Origin: Scilla litardierei
Lineage: Eukaryota; Streptophyta; Magnoliopsida; Asparagales; Asparagaceae
Direction: 5' to 3'
Assembly (NCBI GenBank): GCA_030789695.1
Contig: CM061142.1
Coordinates: 48,921,987 to 48,985,986 of the forward strand
DNA length: 64,000 nucleotides
Below, in pieces: positions 1 to 9,747 of this stretch. How positions within the stretch are numbered: the stretch's first letter is position 1; each line of letters starts with the position of its first letter. A program made the translations under genes and the position numbers. The notes under the pieces were generated by a model that saw only the letters and a list, made by a program, of their open reading frames with translations, made no database searches and was not told where the DNA came from.

Positions 1-249
1 CAGTATTTTAAAGTATTTTAAATGTTTTAGCAATCACTAATCAAGATTAATAAAACGGATGTAGGCCGGTGGACTTGTGCACGTAGGAATTGAAACTTTG
101 GACTCGTTGGACGGTGTTCCTCTGACGTGATACTTGCAGGCAAGTGAAACTTGCAAACTCTTGTGTAGGGCCATGTTTTTAGGCCACTTCCTTGTTTTTA
201 GCGTAAAAGAGACTATTCAGTGAAATGATAGCTGGCTAGACGCCTAGTT

Positions 250-315
250 GATCTAGTTTGACAACGAAACTAGATCCGTCACCTAATTGATCTAGCTTGA
301 CAACGAAGCTAGATC
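250..315 (+). other. Pair of hairpins with loop GACAACG
   Basis: Two perfect 10-bp stems lie side by side. At 250-276 the arms are GATCTAGTTT and AAACTAGATC; at 289-315 they are GATCTAGCTT and AAGCTAGATC. Both loops are GACAACG. The arms differ by a T:A to C:G pair change on both sides, which is compensatory. The same hairpin type recurs at 16622-16650, 22967-22995 and 31596-31616. Confidence 0.8.
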
Positions 316-889
316 CAACCCTTTAAACTTGTTGTTCATGCATACTAAACTGTCACGTTTACTTTCCTTACCTGTATGCCTTACTACTTGCCATGTCATA
401 TCATCCATGCATTGAATGTCGCATTCGTAGTACACGCTACAATACTTGTACTCGTACTTCCTTGTCCGGCTAGGTGCACCCATATGCCATACTTGTTAAA
501 ACACTTCCTGGCTCGTGATCCAGAAGCGAGCATTCCATGTTCGGGGTTAAGGCCCTGGCTCGATACACGTGGAGGGGTAGGGATAAACGGTCACTTGAGC
601 TTAGGAGTTGGCCCGCGCAGCCACTCTAGCCAAAAGGCGGAATCTCTGTGCACAAGGTGCTTACTTTACTTGTCTTGTACTTGTCTTGTGAATGATTCAT
701 GCCATGTTTAAAAGCCATGCTCGTACTTTACTTTATTTTACTTTACCTGCTGCACTCATTACTTTAACTGCCATGTCATTGCATCATGCTAGAACTGCTA
801 GGTTGCTTTACTTTTACATACTTTCAGTTTCCTTGCACAAGTCTCTTGTAGACTTGCTGACATGTGCCCCTTGCTCTTTTGGGTGTCGC

Positions 890-997
890 ATGTTAGACCC
901 TGAGCCAGAGACAGTTGTTGAGGACGAGGTGTTTGCTGACGCTGAGCCCGAGCCTACGTTCGTTGAGGAGTTCGAGGACACCGAAGACCAGTCTTAG
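890..997 (+). other. Short acidic ORF inside the LTR (35 codons)
   Basis: An ATG-initiated ORF encodes a peptide made mostly of D, E and P (motifs DPEPE, VEDEVFADAEPEP). It ends with TAG at 995-997. Alignable versions occur at the same LTR position in the solo LTR (30837-30938, minus) and, more diverged, in both LARD LTRs (17304 and 23710 onward). Between this copy and the solo-LTR copy I count about six synonymous and eight to nine non-synonymous changes and no gap within the shared core. It could be a captured exon, the end of a spliced LTR product, or chance conservation. No function is known to me. Confidence 0.45.
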
Positions 998-1338
998 TGA
1001 CTGTTGAGTTGCTTTTGCTTTAGGTCGCTGTTAGTTGTCGGTGCTTGCACCATTACTTTGTTTTCGTACTTTGTACTTTCGTTGGCCATGCTGGGCCTCT
1101 TTTAGACTCTTTTCTTTTAGCCTGGTGGCTTTTCTGCGATGTTGAAATTTATTATTATGGATATTCTGAGATTTATTCTTTGTCTCATTTCCTTATTATT
1201 ATCTTTGTTTCGTTTCGTGTTGCAAGGACCTGCAGTTTAAAGTGATTGACGCTTATTGGACTTGCAGCTTTGTAGCTTCAAGTCTGAGCGGACCTTCTCA
1301 CGCTTCGCCTCCACGTTTTTGGTAAGCGGGGCGTGACA

Positions 1339-3696
1339 CCTCCCCCTCTATGTTGGCCAAAATCCATCAAAAAAGAGAGAAAAGAAGAAGAAGAAGGTGG
1401 AAGGAAAGAGAAAAAGAAGAGAAGAAGAGAAGGGTACTCTTGATGTAGGGATTTACATGGATTTGGAATTCCATTGCTTTGTTCTTGCTACCATGTTTTA
1501 TAGCATGATTTACTTAATATGTGATAGGGGTAGTCAAATTTATATGCCATGGTTCAATTTCACAAATTTCCCCTTGAATTTCCAAGCAAAACATCCCCTT
1601 TTGAAATTCTGAAACTCTGTTGTATGTTGCTACTGGAATTCTGGTTACTATAAGTTGAATTAGGTTTCGAAAAAAAATATGCTTGTAGATTTTGAAGTTC
1701 TACACCAAAATCATATAAATTTTGATATATGTTCAATTCATAAATTAGGAACAAAAATTCCATCTTTACAACATATCTGTTTGATTTTCAGACTTGACAC
1801 AGTTTAGTAAAATTGACCTAAACACCTGCACGCACAGATGAATTTTATGTTCTTGGTCTCGTTGGAAATTTAACAAGTTTATCTATAATTTCATCACAGT
1901 GCTTATATTTCGAAATTCTGGTTAAAACATGCCCAAAAACAGAAATCTTTACAGACTTGAAATCTGTCTGAAAAACAGACTGGACCAGGTTCACCAAATA
2001 ATTCACCATAAATCACCTACTTAATATTTTTGCATGAAATTTTATCTGTGAATACAAAACTACCATATCTACAACTTTCATCTGAGGATGTTTGCTAAAT
2101 TCTGATTACAATTTGGTGATATCAGCCATGTTTTATGAATGTCTATATGTTTCCTGCAAGCTGAAGCATTTAAGTGGTAGTATGAATTGTGCCATGTTGC
2201 TAAACTCCCCTCTATGATGCATGATTATTATTGTTACTTGAAATATAGTTAGTTATGCAAATGGATATTGAATTCCCTGACGTGAAAATGATCACGTGTA
2301 TGTCGCCTTCCAAGTGTTTGTGCAAATGCCTTAATGAAACAAAGGTAGAGAAACATGTAAATTGAGTTGTATACACATGTATCATCCACCATGTTATGTA
2401 TTGGTGATGATGGAGTCATGGAAAGCATGTGTTCATATGTTATGAATAATGAATTGAAATGGCTATGATGAAGGGCATGGCACTTGGGTGCATGGCCCAC
2501 GTTGATATGTGATGTGACTACAATGGAGGGCATGACACTTCGGTGCATGACCCATGTTGGTATGAATATGGAATGTGATTCCATGCAACATGACTCCTTC
2601 ATTACTAAAATGATAATATGAAACTCTTGAATGTCTCAGTCCTCTCTAATAAGGGTGAGTTAGCAAAACCCGGGTTTAGGTGGGATTTGAGTAAATTGTG
2701 GATATGAGGCCTGGACTGAAAAGTTGGGGGAAATGATTATGTGATGTGTGATATTTATACCCACTCGCCTTTACCGGGAGTGGAGGGGACATACGGAGGT
2801 TTTGTTATTTGGGAGAGCCTCACTCCTGCCAGGGGTGGGAGAGCTGAGAGGCCCGGCGTACAGTGCCCGTGTCCACTGCGTCGAGTGCTATATTCACCCC
2901 AAATTTGGGGTGAAGTCCTGGTCCTGGTATCACATAGTTTACCCAAGTTCCTAATTAATTCAATTTATTAATTCAAACATAAAACGAGAATTGTGCGTGT
3001 TACTCCTTCTGCTGGCAGCACTTCCCTTTTCCCTTACTTGCTTCACTGGTGACACTGTGTTATGCTTCTGACACTTGTGATTCCCCTTTTAAATTGTGGG
3101 TGTATGAATATTTTTATCATTATTCGTGCTAACCATTTCTTGCAGTAGCTCGACATTGGACCGCATGTATGATCCTCTTACGTGGCCATTTACCTTTCGC
3201 TATATTACTTAGTTTACATGTCTTATTTCCCTTGCCTTGTCTCGCCTCGTGGATTGATAACCTTAAAACGATGTTCCAAATCCAAGTTGGTTCATACTGG
3301 GGCACGCATTGACGTGCTCCTCTCTATTTTTCCAGGTAGCAGCGGTAGCATGGTTGGCGGTGACTTGGAGTTGGGTTTCAGGGGTAGCACTTTGTGTGAG
3401 ATGTAGCTTGCGTTGTGACATGGTTGTCTTGGATAGGGAGAGTGGCTGTGTATATGTATTGATACACCTAGACTGTGTATATAAATGAAACATGATATAT
3501 ATAATATGATGTTGTTGTTTTATGAGACTGTTTGATATTATAGTGGAGCTTCACTTGTACTATCCCAGCATGTGCGAAGTGGCCTGCATATTCAGTTTCT
3601 TCTTTCTCTCCCTTTTCCATTCTCATCACTCTCGCTCTTCAGGATAATTGGAAAAAAAATTTAAATGTCGGGTATTTTGGGGAGAGGGGCGTGACA
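1339..3696 (+). repeat. 3' portion of a second gypsy-type LTR
   Basis: This sequence ends in GAGGGGCGTGACA, a variant of the terminus at 1338. It has no ORF of note. It contains an imperfect duplicated block around 2460-2570 ('gggcatg...cttsggtgcatg...ccca') and a GC-richer block near 2760-2930. The LTR ending at 1338 appears inserted into it, so its 5' part would lie left of the window. No PBS or coding region follows 3696, so it is a 3' or solo LTR. The family is inferred only from the terminus. Confidence 0.55.
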
Positions 3697-3895
3697 AGGA
3701 GAAATACAAAGAGGTTTGTTTAAAAACATAGCCTTTTGTTATTTTGCTATGAAATATTTGGTGAATTTAGTGAGGGTTTAAACTACAAGGGTGAGGTTTG
3801 CTTCTGGAGATCATCTGCGGTACCAGAGTTTGTGATGGGCATAAATTTGTGGTAATGGAATAATTATATATTTTCTTTGGTTTGGGGATATGTAG

Positions 3896-4007
3896 ATCAT
3901 TGATGCAAGCCTTTGCCAAAAGCGACGCAACCTGGCTATCATCCATGACCTGCAGGATTAATCAAATGTGTATTGATGATGGCGTCCTGCACTCTGGGTT
4001 GTTTTGA
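3896..4007 (+). pseudogene. Exon-like scrap, unknown protein
   Basis: A T/G-rich tract ends in a possible splice acceptor (…gatatgtag, to 3895). It is followed by an open frame reading SLMQAFAKSDATW… and ending at TGA 4005-4007. Codon use and residue composition look protein-like, but I recognise no family. A competing frame reads IIDASLCQKRRNLAI before a stop. It may be a relic exon of a host gene or a captured fragment. Confidence 0.2.
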
Positions 4008-4599
4008 TACACATAAAGTAAAGGTTGTTACATCGATACGACTTAAAGTTGTACCCAAGGTTGTTACACTGAGACTTTTAACAAGAAAAGAGATTACCGG
4101 TGAGGATCTTAACGTCTGATGTCGGTTTTGATTCTTTCATTTGTTTTAGTCGAATTATATTTTTTAATCCGATCTTATCTTTAATCTGATCTCCGCTTTG
4201 ATCTTGCTTTTTTATGCATTTTCAAGTTGCAATGCATTTTATTTGTTTTAGTTGAATTTTAGTTTTTAGTCCCTTACATTGAGATAATCCAAAGCTTTGG
4301 TCTTAAGCTTTGTGATGGATCAAACTAAAAAATGAATACGTAAGAGGAGAGATTACAAGCAAGGATCTCAGAGTCTGATCTTAGTTTTGATACTTTTTAT
4401 TCATTTTTAAGTCGTGAATTCAGCGTTGATCTTGATTTTTTTATTTGTTTTGATTACTGATCAGGATCCCGTATATTGAGATAACACCGTGAGAATAAGA
4501 AACAACATCAGCGTAGTAAATGATAAAAAGAAGAAAACAAATAACTAATTTCAGGAAAGATTCTACGAGGTATATGGCAAAACATTAATCTTAAGTTTT

Positions 4600-4716
4600 A
4601 AATTTATCACAATTGTTGAAGTTCAGTACTTGTGGAAGTCTATCCAAGACACTGGATCTTATAAAGGCAGGATGGTCCTGCCCTCCGATGCCATCTTCAA
4701 TTTTGTAAAGAGATAA
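4600..4716 (+). pseudogene. Exon-like scrap, unknown protein
   Basis: An open frame reads …EVQYLWKSIQDTGSYKG…LPSDAIFNF and then meets GTAAAG (possible splice donor, 4705) or runs three codons further to TAA. The composition is unlike the AT-rich surroundings. It lies on the same strand as the scraps at 3896 and 13732. No family is recognised. Confidence 0.25.
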
Positions 4717-6515
4717 TTCCAGGTTAAATCCGTTGCTTTATCTTCTCATAGCAATTATTAAGAAGATAAATGGATAAAAATTGCATTTTTTGGTGCATCC
4801 TTCCGTGACTTTACTTTATATGTCAACTTTTAACTTGATATCATATTTGGACTTAACATTGCTTTTTTATCACAGCCATATTCGTATTGCTCAATGATTT
4901 AACCTTTAAAATAAATCTTGATGGACCAAGCTCAAATTTTCTACTCTGTTACCTTAATCTGTAAAAACTAGGTTGAAGCAATGATGATTATTTTTATCCT
5001 TTTATGCGTGTTGCATTGGGACCAGTTTTTTTGTTATTTATCTCCGGATTTAATAGCTTTATCATTTCTTTTTTCTACTCCCTTTTGTACTAAACCAATG
5101 TCAAAACGCCATGACATTAAAATACCACTCTACAATCTGACTTATGTCGTATTTATAAAATCAAAGTGTTGGTCTCATTACATAATTTTTATTCTATTAA
5201 CTTGCATTCTTAGGTATTTACAGAATGATGGTTGGATGTAGTCTTTAGTTCCTCTTTCTGAAGTATCATCGTGGGACAACTTCTGTATCTTCATGCGGTC
5301 GATCCCATGAATGTCTTATCTTTCAACTTTTAGGTGTTTTATTTCATTGTGAAATATACCATTTTTAGGTCTAATTGGTGAATTTATGTCATTGGGTGTT
5401 AGAAACTATTAACATTTTATTGTTTGGCATTATATGATTGGAGTAGCTTTTGTGATTCATCAATTATGGTTAAAGGAAGGAGTAAACAATACACACATTC
5501 ATAACCAAATACAATGTATGGCCCAAATTGTATACATTGATAAGTATATCTTCTGAAGCACTCCAAAATGTATGTTGGGCACATCTAAACATTTCCTTAA
5601 TTTTATAATAAATTTTGTAATATTCTTACAGTTTCTGGATACTTACTAAACACACATCAGACACACTTTCTAACTCTTCAAGTACTTTTTTCATACACAT
5701 TGCACATTGACATTGTTTCTAATTACATTTTTGCACTTAAAAACTACATTTGTGAGAGAGAGGTCAAAAAGGGAGTGAAATAAACTATAGTAACTTTAGT
5801 TTATGCGTCCACATAAAATCAAAGATAAATTAACTGGCGCGGTTGAAAGTTCAAGAATTAAATGAATGCATAGAATTCAATGACAAATTAATTTTTACAA
5901 CAAATTAACAAGCATACAGACACACTGATTGACACATTTTTCTTTATTAAATTTGTTGTAACAGTTGGCTTCACCGACCACCATTTTCTGAACATCAGTG
6001 CCATAGTGAATCAATGAACCCAAGTAATGAAATTGATTCCTTTTGGGTAATACTTGGCCATTGGTATGCTTTATTTCCTCATGTCTCCCACTTTTACTAA
6101 GGTGTTCATTTCATATCGACAGGTTTTACCCGAATTATTATTTCCTTAAATTTTTTGAATTGCTCTCTTGGGATCAAATCTGATGTTTTTTTGAAAGAAT
6201 CTTCTGTTGGTTTTTGTGTTTGCCGAAACTGTTCGGGCCAGCAAATGAAAAATGATGGGACGTATTTCAAAATTTAGGATTTCAAGTTTTTTTGTTTAAG
6301 ATGTTTGCAATTTTTGTGAAGTGTTTAATTTGGAACATCTTTATCAGTCGAATTCGAGAAGTAATTCAGCTACGTGTTTTTGGGAAATGTTGATTAAAGT
6401 ATCTCTACAATTCTGTCATAACTTTGGAGTTAGAATCCATAAATTGCAAACATGCTAGGCACATAAATATTTTTGGAATCTTGAATATACAATAATATTT
6501 TTGGAGATAAAATAC

Positions 6516-6666
6516 TATAATGGGGATGCCTTTGGCCTCCCCTCATCTTCATCAATCTTACTAATCAGGACCTTTGGTATCCCATGTCCCTTGGCATTCT
6601 ACTATTATGAATAAATAGAGAACCATGGCTTTGTGCTATGGTTACTCATTCTCTTGATTTCTAACA
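6516..6666 (+). repeat. 5' LTR of copia A
   Basis: This 151-bp LTR ends in TTTCTAACA. Its 5' end has lost a few bases relative to the 3' LTR (it starts TATAATGGGG where the 3' copy starts TGTTATGAATGGGGG). Shared core: GCCTTTGGCCTCCCCTC and the run ending at the ATAAATAGAG TATA-like box. Confidence 0.9.
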
Positions 6667-8613
6667 CGTTATCAGCACGTGAGCTCTCATTTTATTGAAC
6701 TTTCAACATTTATCCCCTCAAATCTTCCTCACCGCGCTTAGGAATCTTTATTGCTGCGATTTCTTCGCGTTAAAGCTCGATCACTTGGAATCTTTGGTTG
6801 CTGCGATCCGTTGCGGTAATTTTCGGGTGCAGGATATTTCAAATTATCATCGATTTATTCGTTCTTCCCTAGATCTTTGATCTAAAGTTAGTATTTATTT
6901 GATCCCGTAGATCAATAAAATGGAGCAAATAATTTTTTTTACATCCGATTGAAATTGCATGTAATAATACAAATAAAAAAATCTCTATTTTGGGGTTTTC
7001 ATGACCAGCCTCAAACTCTTTTCGGTTTTCATCATCGGCCGACCCCAGGGACAACACGGCACCACCTACTGGCCCAGAAGGCCAAGCGGCATCACCTGCG
7101 GCCCCGGAAGATAAAGGCAACAAACATCCTCGACGAGCCCGAAGGCCAAAACAGCACAGCCGGCCCCGAAGGCCAAACGGCCTCTCTGGCCTGGATCGGC
7201 CACCACAGAAGAGGGGGGGAGGGGACTGCTTCGTCGGCCTCCCACCCCCTTCCTGGATCGGCCACCTGAAAGGGGGAGAAGGGGGGCTGCTTCGTCGGCC
7301 TCCCCCCGCTTGATCGGCCACCGGAAAGGGGGAGAGGGGGGGTATGCTTTGTCGGCCTCCCCCCCGCCTCACTCGGCCACCAGAAAGGGGGAGAAGGGGG
7401 GCTGCTCGTCGGTCTCCCCCTCACTTGATCGGCCACCGCAGAAAGGGGGAGAAGGGGGGTGCGTCGTCGGTCTCCCCCCCGCTTGATCGGCCACCGCAAA
7501 AAGGGGAGGGGGGCTGCGTCGTTGGTTTCCACCCCTGCTTGATCAGCCACCTCATATAGAGGAGGGGGGACACGGCTCTAGCCGCCACACCCCCACTGGC
7601 CACAATCTGAAAGATGAAGCGGTGGGGGCTGTTAAACTCTTTAACAAAAACCCTAACCCTTAAATTCAGGTTATGATACATTTAAGGGTGTTTTTCTCCC
7701 TCTGGGTATTTTTTAAAACAAAATTAAAGCCCATGGGCCTGCAGCCCAAAACCGAATTATAAATAAGTAATTTTGGCTGTTTTTGGGCCTGAAGCCCACT
7801 CATAATCCCAAATAGACTTTAATATTATTTTAAAACTGATTTTTAAATCAGGTTTTCGCTAAATATTCCTTAAAATTAACAAAAAAATCCAGAAAAATTC
7901 TGGAAAATTCTGTAAAAAATTAGTAAAATTCCAATATATTAATTTTGACAACTTTTTAGTTGTTTTAAACCATTTGCTCCATATTATGTCATATTCAACA
8001 AACATGCAAACTTTATAAAAATTGGATTTATTTTTAATCCTTCACGATTTAAAAATTACAAAGACCCTGAGACCGCTCTGTCGTTAGTTACCTAACCTAA
8101 CTGGGTAATGACATTTCCCCGTGGTCCAAGTAAATTTTAAAACGTAATTTTTATATAAATTGCTATATATGTTGAAAATATATCTTATGCCTGCGTAATT
8201 GCGTCATTTGATTTTTATATTGCCTGTAGCATTTATAAACTGCGTGTAAGTTTAAATACGACAAAATGCGTTTTTGGGATCGGCCAGTTTTGATATCCTA
8301 TTATTAAATTCCTTAGCTTTGTATTTTTTCTTTTCTGAGAGAAATTGTAGTGAAGAATTTATGTGTAAATGGCACAGACCGGTGTTACTACCTATGTAGA
8401 TGGAGGTGAAACTTGCATAAAGCTGGGACCCTATTAGGTTTCCAAATTGTATTTTTCTTTATTCTGCTTTATGGACTGTAATACGGACTTTGGACATTGT
8501 ATGTTTTGGGTATCTGTCCGATCCCCGCATTTTTTCTTATTTATTTCTTTACATTGAGCATGATTTTAAATCAATTATTATTAATTCATGCTTATTTAAT
8601 TGCATAGATAAAA
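6667..8613 (+). other. Long 5' leader of copia A
   Basis: The sequence after the LTR is CGTTATCAGCACGTGAGC. It is not the usual TGGTATCAGAG initiator-tRNA site, so the primer type is unclear. The leader then holds a GGCC-rich stretch (about 7040-7193), the G-rich minisatellite (7194-7570) and an AT-rich stretch up to gag. A possible splice acceptor (…ttgcatag) lies just upstream of the gag ATG at 8614. Confidence 0.6.
7194..7570 (+). repeat. G-rich minisatellite, seven units of 56-62 bp
   Basis: Units start at about 7194, 7256, 7312, 7371, 7427, 7485 and 7541. Each begins GATCGGCCACC, continues with a GGGGGAGAAGGGGGG-type run and closes with GTCGGCCTCCCCCC. G-runs and C-runs inside a unit can pair, and the G-runs could form G-quadruplexes. 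Long ORFs predicted here on both strands are translations of the repeat, not genes. Confidence 0.9.
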
Positions 8614-9624
8614 ATGGCAAAATTAGATAGCGTCGATTTCGAGGTTCTTGACGCAGCAGGAAAGAACTATCTTAGCTGTCGAGTGGACCTGAAGTTCCAC
8701 TTACGTTCTATGGCACTTCTCCACTCAATCCTAGCCCCAGCAGCGGCCAGGACAACTGCTAGCAATGCCCCTGAAGCGGCACATCCATCTAGCAGTTTTA
8801 CTACCGTAGTCTCCGACATGGATAAGGCGAAAGCCAATTTCTATATCAGGAGACACATAGATCGGACCTTAAAGGCCGAATACTTAATGGTAGAAGACCC
8901 TCTTGAGTTGTGGACAACACTTGAGGCACGTTATAGGCATCAGATAGATGTCATACTGCCACGTGCCAGTTATGAGTCGAAAAACCTCCGTCTTCAGGAC
9001 TATAAGTCCGTTGCTGAGTACAACTCAGCACTTCATAATATCACCTCACGCCTGAAGTTATGTGGTGAAGAAGTCTCGGAGCACTGCATGTTGGAAAAGA
9101 CATTTACCTCGTTCCACGAGAAAGATGCCATCCTCATGCAACAGTACCGTGAACGCAACTTCACGAAGTTCTCTGATTTGCTCTCTTGCCTTCTTAGGGC
9201 AGAGCAGAATAGAGACTTACTACTGGCCACTCATAATCTGCGCCCTGCTGGTGCTGCCCCTCTCTCTGAAGCCTATCATGTTTCTCCCCAGAAGTGGAAA
9301 AACAAGAAGAAGGCTAAAAAGAACAAAGGAAAAGCTGCAATGAAGCCAGCAAGAGTACCACACCAGAACAACAACAACCAGAGGAAGAAAAACTTCACAT
9401 GGAAGTGTAAGAACACTGGTCCAGTGTCAATTCCTAAGAAGAAGGATAAATGTCATAGATGTGGCATGACTGGACATTGGTCCAGAAACTGCCGCACTCC
9501 TCGCCACCTCCAGGTTCTTTATCAGGCAAGCCAAAAGCCTCCACCTAAAACAAACTTAGCGGCTATTCAACCGCCAACCAAGTTCACTGCAAAAGACTTC
9601 AAGAATGACGATCTGCTCGATTGA
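8614..9624 (+). CDS. gag: Copia A Gag polyprotein
   Basis: This 336-residue open frame starts at ATG 8614 (MAKLDSVDFEVLD), the start style of copia Gag. Residues ~60-220 form the UBN2-type capsid region (LELWTTLEARYRHQ). A Lys/Asn-rich basic linker follows, and a CCHC zinc knuckle CHRCGMTGHWSRNC lies near residues 280-293. Gag coats element RNA in virus-like particles in the cytoplasm. The frame is intact even though pol is broken. It ends at TGA 9622-9624, and pol resumes only at 9748, so Gag is encoded separately from Pol in this copy. Whether that is ancestral or decay cannot be told from one copy. Confidence 0.85.
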   Translation: MAKLDSVDFEVLDAAGKNYLSCRVDLKFHLRSMALLHSILAPAAARTTASNAPEAAHPSSSFTTVVSDMDKAKANFYIRRHIDRTLKAEYLMVEDPLELWTTLEARYRHQIDVILPRASYESKNLRLQDYKSVAEYNSALHNITSRLKLCGEEVSEHCMLEKTFTSFHEKDAILMQQYRERNFTKFSDLLSCLLRAEQNRDLLLATHNLRPAGAAPLSEAYHVSPQKWKNKKKAKKNKGKAAMKPARVPHQNNNNQRKKNFTWKCKNTGPVSIPKKKDKCHRCGMTGHWSRNCRTPRHLQVLYQASQKPPPKTNLAAIQPPTKFTAKDFKNDDLLD

Positions 9625-9747
9625 GCCCTATCTTTATATCTATGCATTTAAATCTATGTAGCTTCATCTGTAGTTTGCTTTGAAAGCACTTTTATTTGAA
9701 TGTCAGTTTTTCATTTACTTAAATAAACTTTCATTTTGCTTATATAG
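9625..9747 (+). other. Gag-pol spacer, intron-like
   Basis: This 123-bp AT-rich stretch with stops in all frames separates gag from protease. It ends in …tttgcttatatag directly before the ATG of the protease frame, which resembles a splice acceptor. No clear GT donor partner is evident at the gag end. Confidence 0.4.

Larger units (their letters stand above)
1..1338 (+). repeat. 3' portion of a long gypsy-type LTR (5' part outside window)
   Basis: The segment ends in GCGGGGCGTGACA, the same terminus found at the ends of both LARD LTRs (17697, 24102) and, reversed, at the start of the solo LTR (30491). Shared internal blocks in the same order are a GAAATGATA box, a hairpin with loop GACAACG, an acidic mini-ORF and a terminal 'cttcgcctcc' block. 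No PBS follows 1338, so this is a 3' LTR or a solo LTR. It is related to, but clearly diverged from, the LARD LTR. The gypsy assignment rests on LTR similarity only; no coding domain is linked to it here. Confidence 0.75.
3697..6510. other. AT-rich backbone without recognisable element
   Basis: No LTR, TIR or long ORF is visible. There is an imperfect direct repeat: about 4095-4260 against 4345-4510, sharing 'gatta..aaggatct..agtctgat' and following 'tttgat' blocks. Two exon-like scraps (3896-4007, 4600-4716) are listed separately. The TE insertions at 6516, 14025, 24884 and 30491 seem to have split this backbone. Confidence 0.5.

Noticed and set aside
6869..7681. Overlapping ORFs on both strands in the copia A leader
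   Set aside because: Products of the G-rich minisatellite; repeat composition keeps frames open.
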